NCBI RefSeq assembly: GCF_024585265.1
Contig: NZ_CP036533.1
Location: 7,759,001 to 7,823,000, forward strand
DNA from: Bradyrhizobium sp. WBAH42
Lineage (GTDB): Bacteria; Pseudomonadota; Alphaproteobacteria; Rhizobiales; Xanthobacteraceae
Direction of reading: 5' to 3'
DNA length: 64,000 bases
Shown: positions 34,531 to 43,449 of the stretch, piece by piece
Layout: every line of letters begins with the position of its first letter
Numbering within the stretch: the stretch's first letter is position 1
Translations under genes and position numbers: made by a program
Notes under the pieces: generated by a model
What the model was told of the DNA's origin: nothing
What the model saw: the letters and a program-made list of their open reading frames with translations, nothing else
Database searches by the model: none

Positions 34531-34601
34531 GACAATCTCCTTCCGATCAAACTACGCGGGCGATCGCAGTGCCGTGGCGGCTTCCGACCCTCGTCCCTAC
34601 C

Positions 34602-34635
34602 GGGTGATCGAAACCCGATGGGGTCACCCGGAAAG
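34602..34635 (-). promoter_or_regulatory. Shared promoter-like element before the YhaO-YhaN operon
   Basis: Minus strand CTTTCCGGGT, GACCCC, a spacer, TTTCGATCACC. The flanks differ from the other two copies, so the two shared blocks and their spacing stand out as the conserved part. CGATCA is 75 bp before the TTG start. Confidence 0.65.
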
Positions 34636-35339
34636 GCCGGGCAGAAAAATTTGCAAGACTTATCAAATATCGAACATAACGTGAACTAGATAGTCACTGA
34701 ACTATCGATATCCACAATGTGTTGTGGGCGGTCGCGAGAATTCTTTGAAGCATTAGGACCGCAGCCGGGCGAAGCCGCTTGGGGCCAAGCCTACGATCTG
34801 GCGCAGTGACTGCGGCAAGCAGCCGGTATTCGGGACCAGCGCCTCGGCGCTATTCATCGTCGTCGTCGGCACCAGCATTCGCGTCGTCAGCAGCCAGACC
34901 ATGCGGCGTTAACGGCGTGCGCGGTAGAACTCCGCAGCAAGGCAACGTCTCCCTGCGAGAGCCCATAGCCTGCGTTCAATACATCCGTGGTCCAGTCTCA
35001 AGGGATCTGAAACAAGGCGGACAATTCCTCGCCACTCGCAATCAATAATTTCAAGCGTCTTCGACCGCTCAAGCATAAACGTCCGTAGCATCCCGGATAT
35101 GGAGGCCTTGGGAGGCTATCCACAATCGCCTTTGGTCTAAATGCCCGCGGAAGGGAGATGACGCGCCCCATTTCTCCCTATAATCATTCGCAACCAGAAG
35201 AGGAGCTGGATCAAGACGGGTAAGGCGAACGCAACATCTGCAGAATGCCATTTCGGCGAGCCCAAGATGTGCGACGCGGCCGAGATCAGCCCTCGTGCGT
35301 CAGACCAGTTTCAGAGTGACTCACAGAGGAGCAATTAGC
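34636..35339. other. Divergent intergenic region
   Basis: About 700 bp between the divergent YhaO operon and the large helicase gene. Two minus-strand frames (34909-35091, 35069-35251) might be pieces of a decayed gene in different frames, but neither has a start signal I trust. Confidence 0.4.
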
Positions 35340-38300
35340 TTGGCGAGCATCGGCACGCGGCCGAAAGGCGAGGATCAGGAAACCCGATCGGCTGTAATAA
35401 AGCTGTTTGATGATACGCGGCGCAGGCTAGTCGAGACAGGTACTCGCAATCGCCTTGTTCATGTAAATCGCGCGAACACGCGCGGTAACGTATTGAACAT
35501 AGTGAACGAGCATTCCGACGATGTCTATGTCTTGCTTTCCGGTGGAAAGACCATGCGCTTCTTCGCGCTCGGGAAAGACAAGGTAGAAGACAGCCGCGAG
35601 GTCGTCCTTGCTGACGTTATGCAGCAAGGGTCTGACGAAGGTCGCTACACCGATTCATGGCTTGAAACGCGGCTCGGCCCTGACGCGCTGCAAAAAAAGC
35701 TGCTGAAGATAGCGCGGGAAGCTCAAACTGCGGAGGAGGAATCCGGCGTCAATGTCCTGTACCTCGCGATGGGCTTTCTGACCTGGTATGAGGACAAGGC
35801 GTCGAGCTTACCCCGTGAAGCACCGCTCGTCCTCCTTCCCGTCGAACTCGTGCGCAATGCCAGGACCTCGACCTTCGACCTTCGAGTGCGGGACGAAGAC
35901 GCTCTCACGAATCTGCCGCTCCAGCAGCGGTTGAGGGACGACTTCGGAATCGAACTTCCCGAACTTGAAATCGAGGAGGACTGGAAACCTTCCGACTATT
36001 TTTCGGAAGTTCAACTCGTGACCAGTTCGCGGGATCGCTGGAAACTCGACCCCAACGCCATGCAGTTGGGATTCTTCAGCTTCAGCAAGCTGCTGATGTA
36101 TCGTGATCTGGCCATTGAAGCGTGGCCCGAGGACGCGCTGGCAAACCATGCGCTGACTCGTGGTCTACTCTACGAGGGGTTTGAACGCGAGGAACCGCTA
36201 TTTGCCTCAAATGATAAACTGGACGAGGTCCTGCCGCCCGAAAAGCTATTCCATGTGGTCGATGCGGATGCGTCGCAAGCGAAAGTGATCGAGGAGGTGC
36301 GATCGGGGCGCAATCTGGTCGTTCAAGGGCCGCCTGGAACAGGCAAATCCCAAACGATCACTAACATTATTGCGGCTGCAGCCAAGGAAGGTAAGCGAGT
36401 CCTCTTTCTTGCCGAAAAAATGGCGGCGCTCTCTGTGGTGCACGACCGCCTCGTGAAGGTCGGGCTACGCGATGTATGCCTCGAATTGCATTCGAGAAGC
36501 GCAAATAAGAAGGCTGTCTTAAGCGAGCTGGCGCGCACGTTGTCGCAGGCTAGCGTCGTGCCAGAAGTGCCGGCGGCGCCAACTGCTGTGAAGGAAAGCC
36601 GCGACCGGCTGAACAATCTTGCGGAAGCGATACACCGACCGATCGGAGCAACCGGAGAGACAGCCTACAGCGTGCTTGGACGGCAATCCCAGTTTATCGG
36701 GAAAGGCATCTCGCCTCCGAGTCTGGAGGTCGAAAGCCTGAGTTCGATGTCGCGGCAGCAAGAGATCGATTTGCTAGCTACGATCGAGGAATATGGCGCA
36801 CTCCTCGCGGAAGAGGGACGAGCAACCATTCATCCTTTCGAAGGCACAGGTAATCTTCACCTTCAGCCGGTGGACTTAGCTCGTCTGAAAGCTACGCTGA
36901 CTGAAGCTCAAGCTGCCGTGACCTCGCTTGCGGCGTCATTGCGCCTGCCCGTCGACACACTTGCTTTGCATGTTACCGCAGCCCTGGATATCGTTGCTCC
37001 GTTGGCCGATGTACTAGGACGGCTCGAAGGACTGCCTCTTGGCGCTGCCGACATTGCGCAGAAGGTACTCGACGCACCGGACATTCCTCGCCTTCACCAA
37101 GCATTGCGCGCTGGCATGGCGTGGCGGCAAGCGCTCGATCAAGCGTCAGAAGTATTCGTCGAAACCGCGTTCAACATTTCGTCGAGCCATCTACGCGCTC
37201 CGCTCGCGGCAGGTATTCGTTCATTTTTTGCTCGCTGGGGTGGTCGCTACCGCGCCGCTTCACGTGAACTTGCCGGCCTATTGCGGGGAAGCCTACCCAA
37301 AACAGCGGCTGAGAGGGTTGAGCGGATCGACCAATTGATCACTTTGGTCTCGTTGAGATCCGAATGGGAGGGCGATCGCGAAAATTGCGGTCGTATTCTC
37401 GGCGATGCCTGGCGTGGAGAGAAATCCGACTTTAGGAGACTCGTAGCCATCGTGGAATGGTGCGAGAAACTTTCTAAAGCGCCAATTTCCGTGCGTTCAG
37501 ACAAGTCGGTCGCGTTGGCTGCTCGAGCTGATAGCCTAGCTGCGATGCGACGGGCATTGCAAGAGGCCGCGCAAGCTGCACGCTCGGCGTTGCAAGCCAT
37601 TGTGAAACTACTTGATCTTAATCTTGCTAGCTTTGGCGACCAAGGCCTAGAGCATACCGATCTCGACACCGTCGCGGCGCGCTTTGGCACGATGGCCGCC
37701 GCGACTGGTCGGTATACGTCGTGGACTCAACTAGCGCGGCGTCGCGACGCGCTCGCCTCAGCGGGATTGTCCAAACTTGAGGAGCGGATGCGATCTGGGG
37801 AGCTAGACGGAGCTGCTGCAGCAATCGAGCTGCGCTACGCTCGTGCCGAACGCCTTTGGAAGATCGCTCTTGAGCAGAACCCCGACCTTCGTGGCATTGG
37901 CCTGGAAAGGCGCCATGATCTGGTTGACACCTTCGCGACGCTAGAGCGTCAGCAGCTCAGGGACAATGTAAGCACCATCCTAGCCGGCCACCTTGCCCAA
38001 GTACCTCAAGGCGCCATGGGCGAGATGAAGGTTCTTCGTGGTGAGATCGGAAAAAAGCGCGGCCATATGGCACTGCGACGATTGGTCGAAAGGGCCGGCA
38101 CAGCGATACAACGCATTAAGCCCGTCTTGTTGATGAGCCCAATATCCGTCGCTCAATACTTGCCACCGGGCACGATCTCGTTTGACCTTCTAGTTATCGA
38201 TGAGGCTTCGCAAGTCCGCCCAGAGGATGCGCTTGGGGCGATCGCACGAGCTGCCCAAATTGTGGTTGTGGGCGACAAGAAGCAGCTTCCACCGTCTTCC

Positions 38301-40040
38301 TTCTTTGATCGGGTGTTGGCGGACGAAGATGATGACAAGGAAGGCGATGACGAATATGTCGGCCCGGACTTGCTGGAAGGTGCGGCAACTATCGGGAGTA
38401 TGGAGAGTATCCTCACTCTTTGCGAGGCGCGCGGCCTCGCAGGTAGAATGTTGAAATGGCATTATCGATCACGCGATCCATCACTGATCGAGGTTTCGAA
38501 TAGGGAGTTTTACGACAGTGATCTCGTTCTTCCGCCATCCCCTCTACAGAGGGATCCGGCCTATGGCTTGTGTTTTACCCGGGTCGATGGCGTTTACGAC
38601 AAAGGTGGAAAGCGGGACAACCGCAAAGAAGGTGAGTCCATCGTTGATCGGATAGCGGAACACGCGAGAGCAAACCCATCACACTCTCTCGGTGTAGTCA
38701 CGTTTTCGTTTGCACAGCGAAATCTCATCACGGAGCTTTTGGAGCTTCGTCGTCGCCAAGACTCCACGCTGGATCAATTTTTGCGTGAAGGACAATCGGA
38801 AGATGTGTTCGTCAAGAACATCGAGAACGTGCAGGGCGATGAGCGCGACGTTATTCTCGTTAGTGTTGGCTATGGCCCCGTTATCGCCGGTGGAAGGTTG
38901 AACAGCATGTCGTTCGGTCCGGTTAACGGCGAAGGCGGCGAACGACGACTCAATGTGTTGTTCACCCGAGCTCGGATACGCTGCGAGGTGTTTGCGTCGT
39001 TCGATCCCGGTGACATTGATTTGAACCGCACCTCGAGAGAAGGTCCGCGAATCCTCAAGCGCTTTCTTGATTTTGCAAAGAATGGTCGTCTGGAAGTAGA
39101 CTCGCCGACGGGCCTCGATGCAGATTCGCCTTTCGAGGAAGATGTTGCTGACGTGATCCGGGGGTACGGCTTCCTCGCAGACGCGCAGGTCGGATCTGTT
39201 GGTTTCCGAATCGATCTGGGTATTCGTCACCCCGACAGGCCGGGCAGCTACATCCTCGCCGTCGAGTGTGATGGCGCGACATATCATAGCGCTCTTTGGG
39301 CCAGAGAACGAGACCGCCTACGTCAGGACGTGCTCGAACACCTGGGTTGGCGATTTCATCGCATTTGGAGTACCGACTGGTTCTATAATCGCCACTTTGA
39401 GATAGAGCGACTCCGCACGGCGCTTTCGGAAGCGCGGGATAGGTCTGACCAGGGGCCGCGGGTCGAGGGAGCAAATCAGGCGCGGTCGACCGAACCAGCC
39501 GAAGTGGAAGCTACGCCGATTTTAGTTTCCGAGGTCGTTGTTCGGCAGATGCCTCCATATCAGCGGGCGTTCTTTCGCGTCAGCACTTCGAGCGAGCCGC
39601 ATGAGGCGCCCGTTTCCATGCTTGCGAATCTGGCTCGAAGGATCGTGGATGCCGAAGGACCGATCCATGTGGAAGAAATCGCTCGACGCGTCGCCTCCTG
39701 CTTCGGCAAGGAAAAGGCGGGATCGCGAATATTGACTGCGACGGAGTCGGCTTTGTCGGTCGCCCGATCGGGAAGCGCCGATCTGCTTACCGATGGGATA
39801 TTCTGGTACACACGAGGTCAGTCGGATGCACCTCCGGTTCGCGATCGTTCTGCGGAAAGCGGTGCAACTCTCAAGGCTGCGTGCATCTCTATTCTGGAAA
39901 TACAAGCCGCGTTCAGGATAGCCCGTGAAGATAACGCCGGGGGTGAAGACGAGGAGCTTGTCAGAACAGTGGCTCGCCTACTTGGTTTCAAGCGGGTGGG
40001 AGCGGATTTGCAGGCGCGACTAGCCGAGGGCTTAACTTGA
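35340..40040 (+). CDS. DUF4011 - superfamily 1 helicase - Vsr-like nuclease - DUF3320 protein
   Basis: This 1,566-residue protein begins with a DUF4011 domain (about 15-300). An SF1 (Upf1-like) helicase follows, with GPPGTGKSQT near 330, DEASQVRPED near 952 and LNVLFTRAR late. A Vsr/MTES_1575-type endonuclease lies at about 1265-1375 (FRIDLGI, LAVECDGATYHS, GWRFHRIWS), then DUF3320 (about 1410-1490). This order is known from single-gene anti-phage proteins (Hhe-type, recalled not checked). TTG 35340 has AGAGGAG 8 bp upstream; an in-frame GTG at 35295 has none. It is transcribed away from the sigma-controlled operons. Confidence 0.88.
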   Translation: MASIGTRPKGEDQETRSAVIKLFDDTRRRLVETGTRNRLVHVNRANTRGNVLNIVNEHSDDVYVLLSGGKTMRFFALGKDKVEDSREVVLADVMQQGSDEGRYTDSWLETRLGPDALQKKLLKIAREAQTAEEESGVNVLYLAMGFLTWYEDKASSLPREAPLVLLPVELVRNARTSTFDLRVRDEDALTNLPLQQRLRDDFGIELPELEIEEDWKPSDYFSEVQLVTSSRDRWKLDPNAMQLGFFSFSKLLMYRDLAIEAWPEDALANHALTRGLLYEGFEREEPLFASNDKLDEVLPPEKLFHVVDADASQAKVIEEVRSGRNLVVQGPPGTGKSQTITNIIAAAAKEGKRVLFLAEKMAALSVVHDRLVKVGLRDVCLELHSRSANKKAVLSELARTLSQASVVPEVPAAPTAVKESRDRLNNLAEAIHRPIGATGETAYSVLGRQSQFIGKGISPPSLEVESLSSMSRQQEIDLLATIEEYGALLAEEGRATIHPFEGTGNLHLQPVDLARLKATLTEAQAAVTSLAASLRLPVDTLALHVTAALDIVAPLADVLGRLEGLPLGAADIAQKVLDAPDIPRLHQALRAGMAWRQALDQASEVFVETAFNISSSHLRAPLAAGIRSFFARWGGRYRAASRELAGLLRGSLPKTAAERVERIDQLITLVSLRSEWEGDRENCGRILGDAWRGEKSDFRRLVAIVEWCEKLSKAPISVRSDKSVALAARADSLAAMRRALQEAAQAARSALQAIVKLLDLNLASFGDQGLEHTDLDTVAARFGTMAAATGRYTSWTQLARRRDALASAGLSKLEERMRSGELDGAAAAIELRYARAERLWKIALEQNPDLRGIGLERRHDLVDTFATLERQQLRDNVSTILAGHLAQVPQGAMGEMKVLRGEIGKKRGHMALRRLVERAGTAIQRIKPVLLMSPISVAQYLPPGTISFDLLVIDEASQVRPEDALGAIARAAQIVVVGDKKQLPPSSFFDRVLADEDDDKEGDDEYVGPDLLEGAATIGSMESILTLCEARGLAGRMLKWHYRSRDPSLIEVSNREFYDSDLVLPPSPLQRDPAYGLCFTRVDGVYDKGGKRDNRKEGESIVDRIAEHARANPSHSLGVVTFSFAQRNLITELLELRRRQDSTLDQFLREGQSEDVFVKNIENVQGDERDVILVSVGYGPVIAGGRLNSMSFGPVNGEGGERRLNVLFTRARIRCEVFASFDPGDIDLNRTSREGPRILKRFLDFAKNGRLEVDSPTGLDADSPFEEDVADVIRGYGFLADAQVGSVGFRIDLGIRHPDRPGSYILAVECDGATYHSALWARERDRLRQDVLEHLGWRFHRIWSTDWFYNRHFEIERLRTALSEARDRSDQGPRVEGANQARSTEPAEVEATPILVSEVVVRQMPPYQRAFFRVSTSSEPHEAPVSMLANLARRIVDAEGPIHVEEIARRVASCFGKEKAGSRILTATESALSVARSGSADLLTDGIFWYTRGQSDAPPVRDRSAESGATLKAACISILEIQAAFRIAREDNAGGEDEELVRTVARLLGFKRVGADLQARLAEGLT

Positions 40041-40170
40041 GCGGGTCATCACATCGATGGAGCCAAGGATCAGTCGCAAGCGGAGTGTTTAGTCTGACTA
40101 ACTAGGCATGCCGACAGATGGAGTCAGTCCGCAACAGATAAGCTTTGGTCGCAAACGGAGTCAGTTCTTC

Positions 40171-40222
40171 GACTGATAAGGTTTCTAACAAAAGCTTACC
40201 AGTTGGCGACTGATAAGGATTT
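40171..40222. repeat. Palindromic site 4 plus a half site
   Basis: ACTGATAAGGTTT, six bases, AAAGCTTACCAGT (40172-40203) is the same 34-bp family as 18837, 19640 and 20640. A lone half, GACTGATAAGGATTT, follows at 40208-40222. Confidence 0.65.
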
Positions 40223-40257
40223 CATGCGCGCGTTTTACGAGAAACCTGCGGACAGGG

Positions 40258-40292
40258 TGATCACTTCCGATAAGGGCAATTATCAGAAGTGA
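40258..40292. repeat. dif-like inverted repeat
   Basis: CACTTCCGATAA, GGGCAA, TTATCAGAAGTG: 12-bp arms with one mismatch around a 6-bp centre, with ATAA and TTAT at the inner edges as in XerC/XerD (dif) sites. Confidence 0.6.
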
Positions 40293-40565
40293 AGCCTAAA
40301 CAACGTTTAATTGTGTTGCCAGAGTTTGTCGCCCAAACGGCTCGTTCAGGCTGTATATTACATCAAGGACTTCCATGCTGCGGCAGTGGATGATCTGGGA
40401 TTAAGTCCAACTGCGAAGGTCACTACATTCCCGGAAGGGGCGGCTTTTTGGGGTAGACCGCACATAGTTGGCCTGCCGTCCGGCCGTCGCGATTGACCCA
40501 CAACGGACATCCGGCTTGGGATCTGCTACATTGTCTCAGTGCAGCCCTGGCATTGGGAGGGACAC

Positions 40566-41558
40566 ATGCGACGACGCGATTTCATTGCGTTTGTTGGTGC
40601 AGCATCCATGCTGCCTGCTGGCGCACACGGGCAATCCAGTAAAGTGCGCCGGATGGCGATATTGCATCCATCGCACCCCGTAACAGAGCTGAACGAACTT
40701 AGCCGCTTTCGTTACTACCGGGAGTTCTTCAGGGAACTTCGCCGTCTCGGTTATGTCGAAGGGAGCAATCTATTCATCGAACGCTTCTCCGGAGAAGGTC
40801 GCGTTGATGGCTATTCTAAGCTCGCTAGCGATGCCGCAGCTCGTAATCCAGACGTTGTTTTTGCGATTAGTGTTTCTCTGGTCCTTGCCATGAAGCACGC
40901 AACGTCAATAGTCCCCGTTGTTGCCATGACCAGCGACCCCGTGGGTCACGGTATTGCAGCCAGCATCGCTCGGCCAGGCGGAAACATCACTGGCGTTACC
41001 GTAGATCCCGGCTTAGAGCTTTGGGCAAAACGCATCGAGCTTCTGAGGGAGATTGCTCCTAAGATATCAAAACTCGGTATTTTGGCTACAAGAGCAAATC
41101 CGGAGGCAGCCGCAATGCGGGACGCGGCCGATAAGGCCGGAATCACCGTTGTGGGCCCCTCTTATGTGGATACTGGGAGTGAGGAAGAATACCGAAGCCT
41201 CTTTGCGACAATGTCGCTGATAGGTACCGATGCTCTTTTCGTCGACGGTAGTCCGGAGCACATTACAAAGCGACAACTAATCGTCGATTTGGCGGGGAAG
41301 TCCCGATTACCGACCATTTACCCGTTTCGTTCGTTTGTCGAAGCCGGCGGGCTGGTAGCTTATGGGATAGATCTGGTTGAGATTTTTCGCCGTGCCGCCG
41401 GTGCCATTGATCAAGTTCTTAGGGGTTCAAAGCCGGCTGACATTCCGTTTTACCAGCCGACAAAGTTCGAGCTCGTCATCAATCGCGCCGCTGGAAAGGA
41501 AGTCGGAGTAGTGTTCTCTGAGCAGCTACTTGCACGGGCCGACGAAGTGATCGAATGA
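40566..41558 (+). CDS. ABC transporter substrate-binding protein (ABC_sub_bind family)
   Basis: This 330-residue exported protein has a twin-arginine-like signal (MRRRDFIAFVGAASMLPAGA, cleavage near HGQS). The two-lobed binding-protein fold follows, with family marks RYYREFFRELRRLGYVEGSN, VVAMTSDPVGHGI, SIARPGGNITGVT and GGLVAYGID. Ligand unknown; the family is greatly expanded in Bradyrhizobium and usually has no adjacent permease, as here. ATG 40566 has GGGAGG upstream. A broken relative is at 4003-4257. Confidence 0.88.
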   Translation: MRRRDFIAFVGAASMLPAGAHGQSSKVRRMAILHPSHPVTELNELSRFRYYREFFRELRRLGYVEGSNLFIERFSGEGRVDGYSKLASDAAARNPDVVFAISVSLVLAMKHATSIVPVVAMTSDPVGHGIAASIARPGGNITGVTVDPGLELWAKRIELLREIAPKISKLGILATRANPEAAAMRDAADKAGITVVGPSYVDTGSEEEYRSLFATMSLIGTDALFVDGSPEHITKRQLIVDLAGKSRLPTIYPFRSFVEAGGLVAYGIDLVEIFRRAAGAIDQVLRGSKPADIPFYQPTKFELVINRAAGKEVGVVFSEQLLARADEVIE

Positions 41559-41990
41559 CGAGCGTTCACTGCAGGTATAAAGACCGCTTCTGGCCCGGAT
41601 GCGAAGTTGCGCCTCGCGGGGGCGGAAGTGCGCTTGTTGAGCCAGAGCGGACCAGATTTGCTCACCTGAGTTCTTCGCGTTTCGAGCCGAGCGAACATCT
41701 ACGTTGAAATCGTCGGTGTTAGGGAAGAATAGTTGCTAGCCGTTTCACCTTTTAGTCGGCGATGGCTCCTGGCCCTCTGACGAGGCCAGCCAGTCAATGA
41801 AGATGTGTCGTAGATCCTTTTTGATGTGGTCGTGCACGCAACAATCCATGATCGCGATCATCGATATCATCGCCATAATTCAGCGAGCAAGCTCTGCCAC
41901 GAGGTCCCCGTCACTTGACCGGTCAAGCGCCCTTCGTCATATTTTTCGCCGCAAGACGGGCCATGAGACTCGTCGGCTTCGGAGGAAGAC
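41559..41990. other. Intergenic region
   Basis: No supported gene. A minus-strand frame at 41450-41698 mostly overlaps the 3' end of the binding-protein gene and looks like antisense coding. Confidence 0.5.
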
Positions 41991-43322
41991 ATGAACAACA
42001 CATGGGCCGTCCTTGCGGGGACGATGATCTCAGCTGCAACGTTCTCGACCGCCACCTTGGCCCAAATTCAGCCTCCATCCAACTGTGTCACCCAAAACAT
42101 GGGCGTGCCGCCCAACGCCAACACGTCGGATAAAGGGGCGCCGTTCTTCATCGACACGACCGGCCTCGACTTGCAGACCAAGCCGCCGACCCGCGATCCC
42201 AAGAGCGCGAACTATCCGCCCGCGACCGAGCTTGCGGACGGCACGCTGCCTCCGGCCGGCGCGGAGGGAAATTTCATCATCGGCCCGACACACAATCCGG
42301 CGCCCGAGACGATCGCAAAGGAGGGCGTGCCGAAAGGCACCATCACGACCTTCACTCTGTCGTCCAAGGACAGCGTGATCTACAACCCCGGCCTGATCCG
42401 TGACGACGTAGCCGGCTGCGGCAATTCTTCGATCATGAGCACGACGACGGTGTCAGGCGACAAATCCAACATGATCGTTACCACCAGCCATCCCGGCACA
42501 TGGACCCGCAATATCGAGGTCTATGTGCCGGCGAATTATGTCCGGGGCACAGAAATCCCGTTCATCGTGCTCGGCGACGGTGGCTCCACCGCCTGGAAGG
42601 ACATGAACACGACGCTGGATAATCTGATCGCGCAGCGTCGCGTGCCGCCGATGGTGTCGATCCAGGTCGGCAATGGCGGACAGGACGCACAAGGCGCGCA
42701 GCGTGGGCGCGAATACGACACTGTGTCGGGCACCTACGCGCAATTTATCGAGCGTGAGGTATTGCCGCTGGTCGAAGAGAAGGCCGGCGTGAAGCTGACG
42801 AAAAATCCCGATGGGCGCGCCACAATGGGGTTGAGCTCGAGCGGCACTGCTGCTTTCACCATGGCGTGGTTTCATCCCGAGCTGTATCGCCGGGTGCTGG
42901 CCTATTCGCCCACCATGGTGAACCAGCAATGGCCGTGGAATCCGGCATTGCGCGGCGGTGCCTGGGAATATCACAGCGCGTGGGCGGGGCCGGCCGGTCC
43001 CAACCTGATCGTGAAGGCAGGCCAGCTGACGCCGTCGGATCAGCCGACCGGCGCGCCGCTCATCCCGGGTTCCCCGACAAAACCGATCCGCTACTGGTTC
43101 GAGATGGGCGATCAGGACCTGTTCTATCCCAATCCGACAATCCCTGACGGCATGCACGACTGGACGCTATCCGCCGCGCTGATGGCAAAAGTGCTGGCGG
43201 AGAAAGGCTACCACTATCAGTACCTGTTTGCGCGCAACGCCAAGCATGTCGACCGCCCGACAGTGGCGCAGACGCTGCCTTCGGCGCTGGAATGGCTGTG
43301 GAAAGGCTATCAGATTCCGTGA
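41991..43322 (+). CDS. Exported alpha/beta-hydrolase esterase (Fes/esterase D-like)
   Basis: This 443-residue protein has a signal peptide (MNNTWAVLAGTMISAATFST, cleavage at TLAQ). The N-terminal about 130 residues form a beta domain; then comes an enterochelin-esterase-like hydrolase domain with nucleophile motif GLSSSGTAAF, an Asp in EMGDQDLFY and a late His in NAKHVDRP. It probably hydrolyses an ester in the periplasm. ATG 41991 follows GAGGAAGAC. The regulator gene starts 127 bp downstream and could control it. Confidence 0.85.
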   Translation: MNNTWAVLAGTMISAATFSTATLAQIQPPSNCVTQNMGVPPNANTSDKGAPFFIDTTGLDLQTKPPTRDPKSANYPPATELADGTLPPAGAEGNFIIGPTHNPAPETIAKEGVPKGTITTFTLSSKDSVIYNPGLIRDDVAGCGNSSIMSTTTVSGDKSNMIVTTSHPGTWTRNIEVYVPANYVRGTEIPFIVLGDGGSTAWKDMNTTLDNLIAQRRVPPMVSIQVGNGGQDAQGAQRGREYDTVSGTYAQFIEREVLPLVEEKAGVKLTKNPDGRATMGLSSSGTAAFTMAWFHPELYRRVLAYSPTMVNQQWPWNPALRGGAWEYHSAWAGPAGPNLIVKAGQLTPSDQPTGAPLIPGSPTKPIRYWFEMGDQDLFYPNPTIPDGMHDWTLSAALMAKVLAEKGYHYQYLFARNAKHVDRPTVAQTLPSALEWLWKGYQIP

Positions 43323-43449
43323 GGTCTGGCCACGTAAGTATAATCAAGCGGGATTTTCGGTTCCGCGCGGCATCTTTCATCGGTTACAATCACGCCCGCT
43401 CGGAAGTCGCCGCTGCTTCCTCAAGCCTCGTGATAGGACAAGGGCTCCT

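Larger units (their letters stand above)
40041..40565. other. Intergenic region with several palindromic sites
   Basis: Besides the sites listed separately at 40171, 40208 and 40260, it has repeated CGGAGTCAGT blocks (40124-40166). No gene is supported. It marks the right edge of the accessory region. Confidence 0.5.

Noticed and set aside
34779..35251. Several short frames between the divergent YhaO and helicase genes
   Set aside because: Overlapping frames in different registers without start signals; at most a decayed gene.
41450..41698. Minus-strand 82-codon frame
   Set aside because: Antisense to the end of the substrate-binding protein gene, a well-known spurious type of call in this genus.
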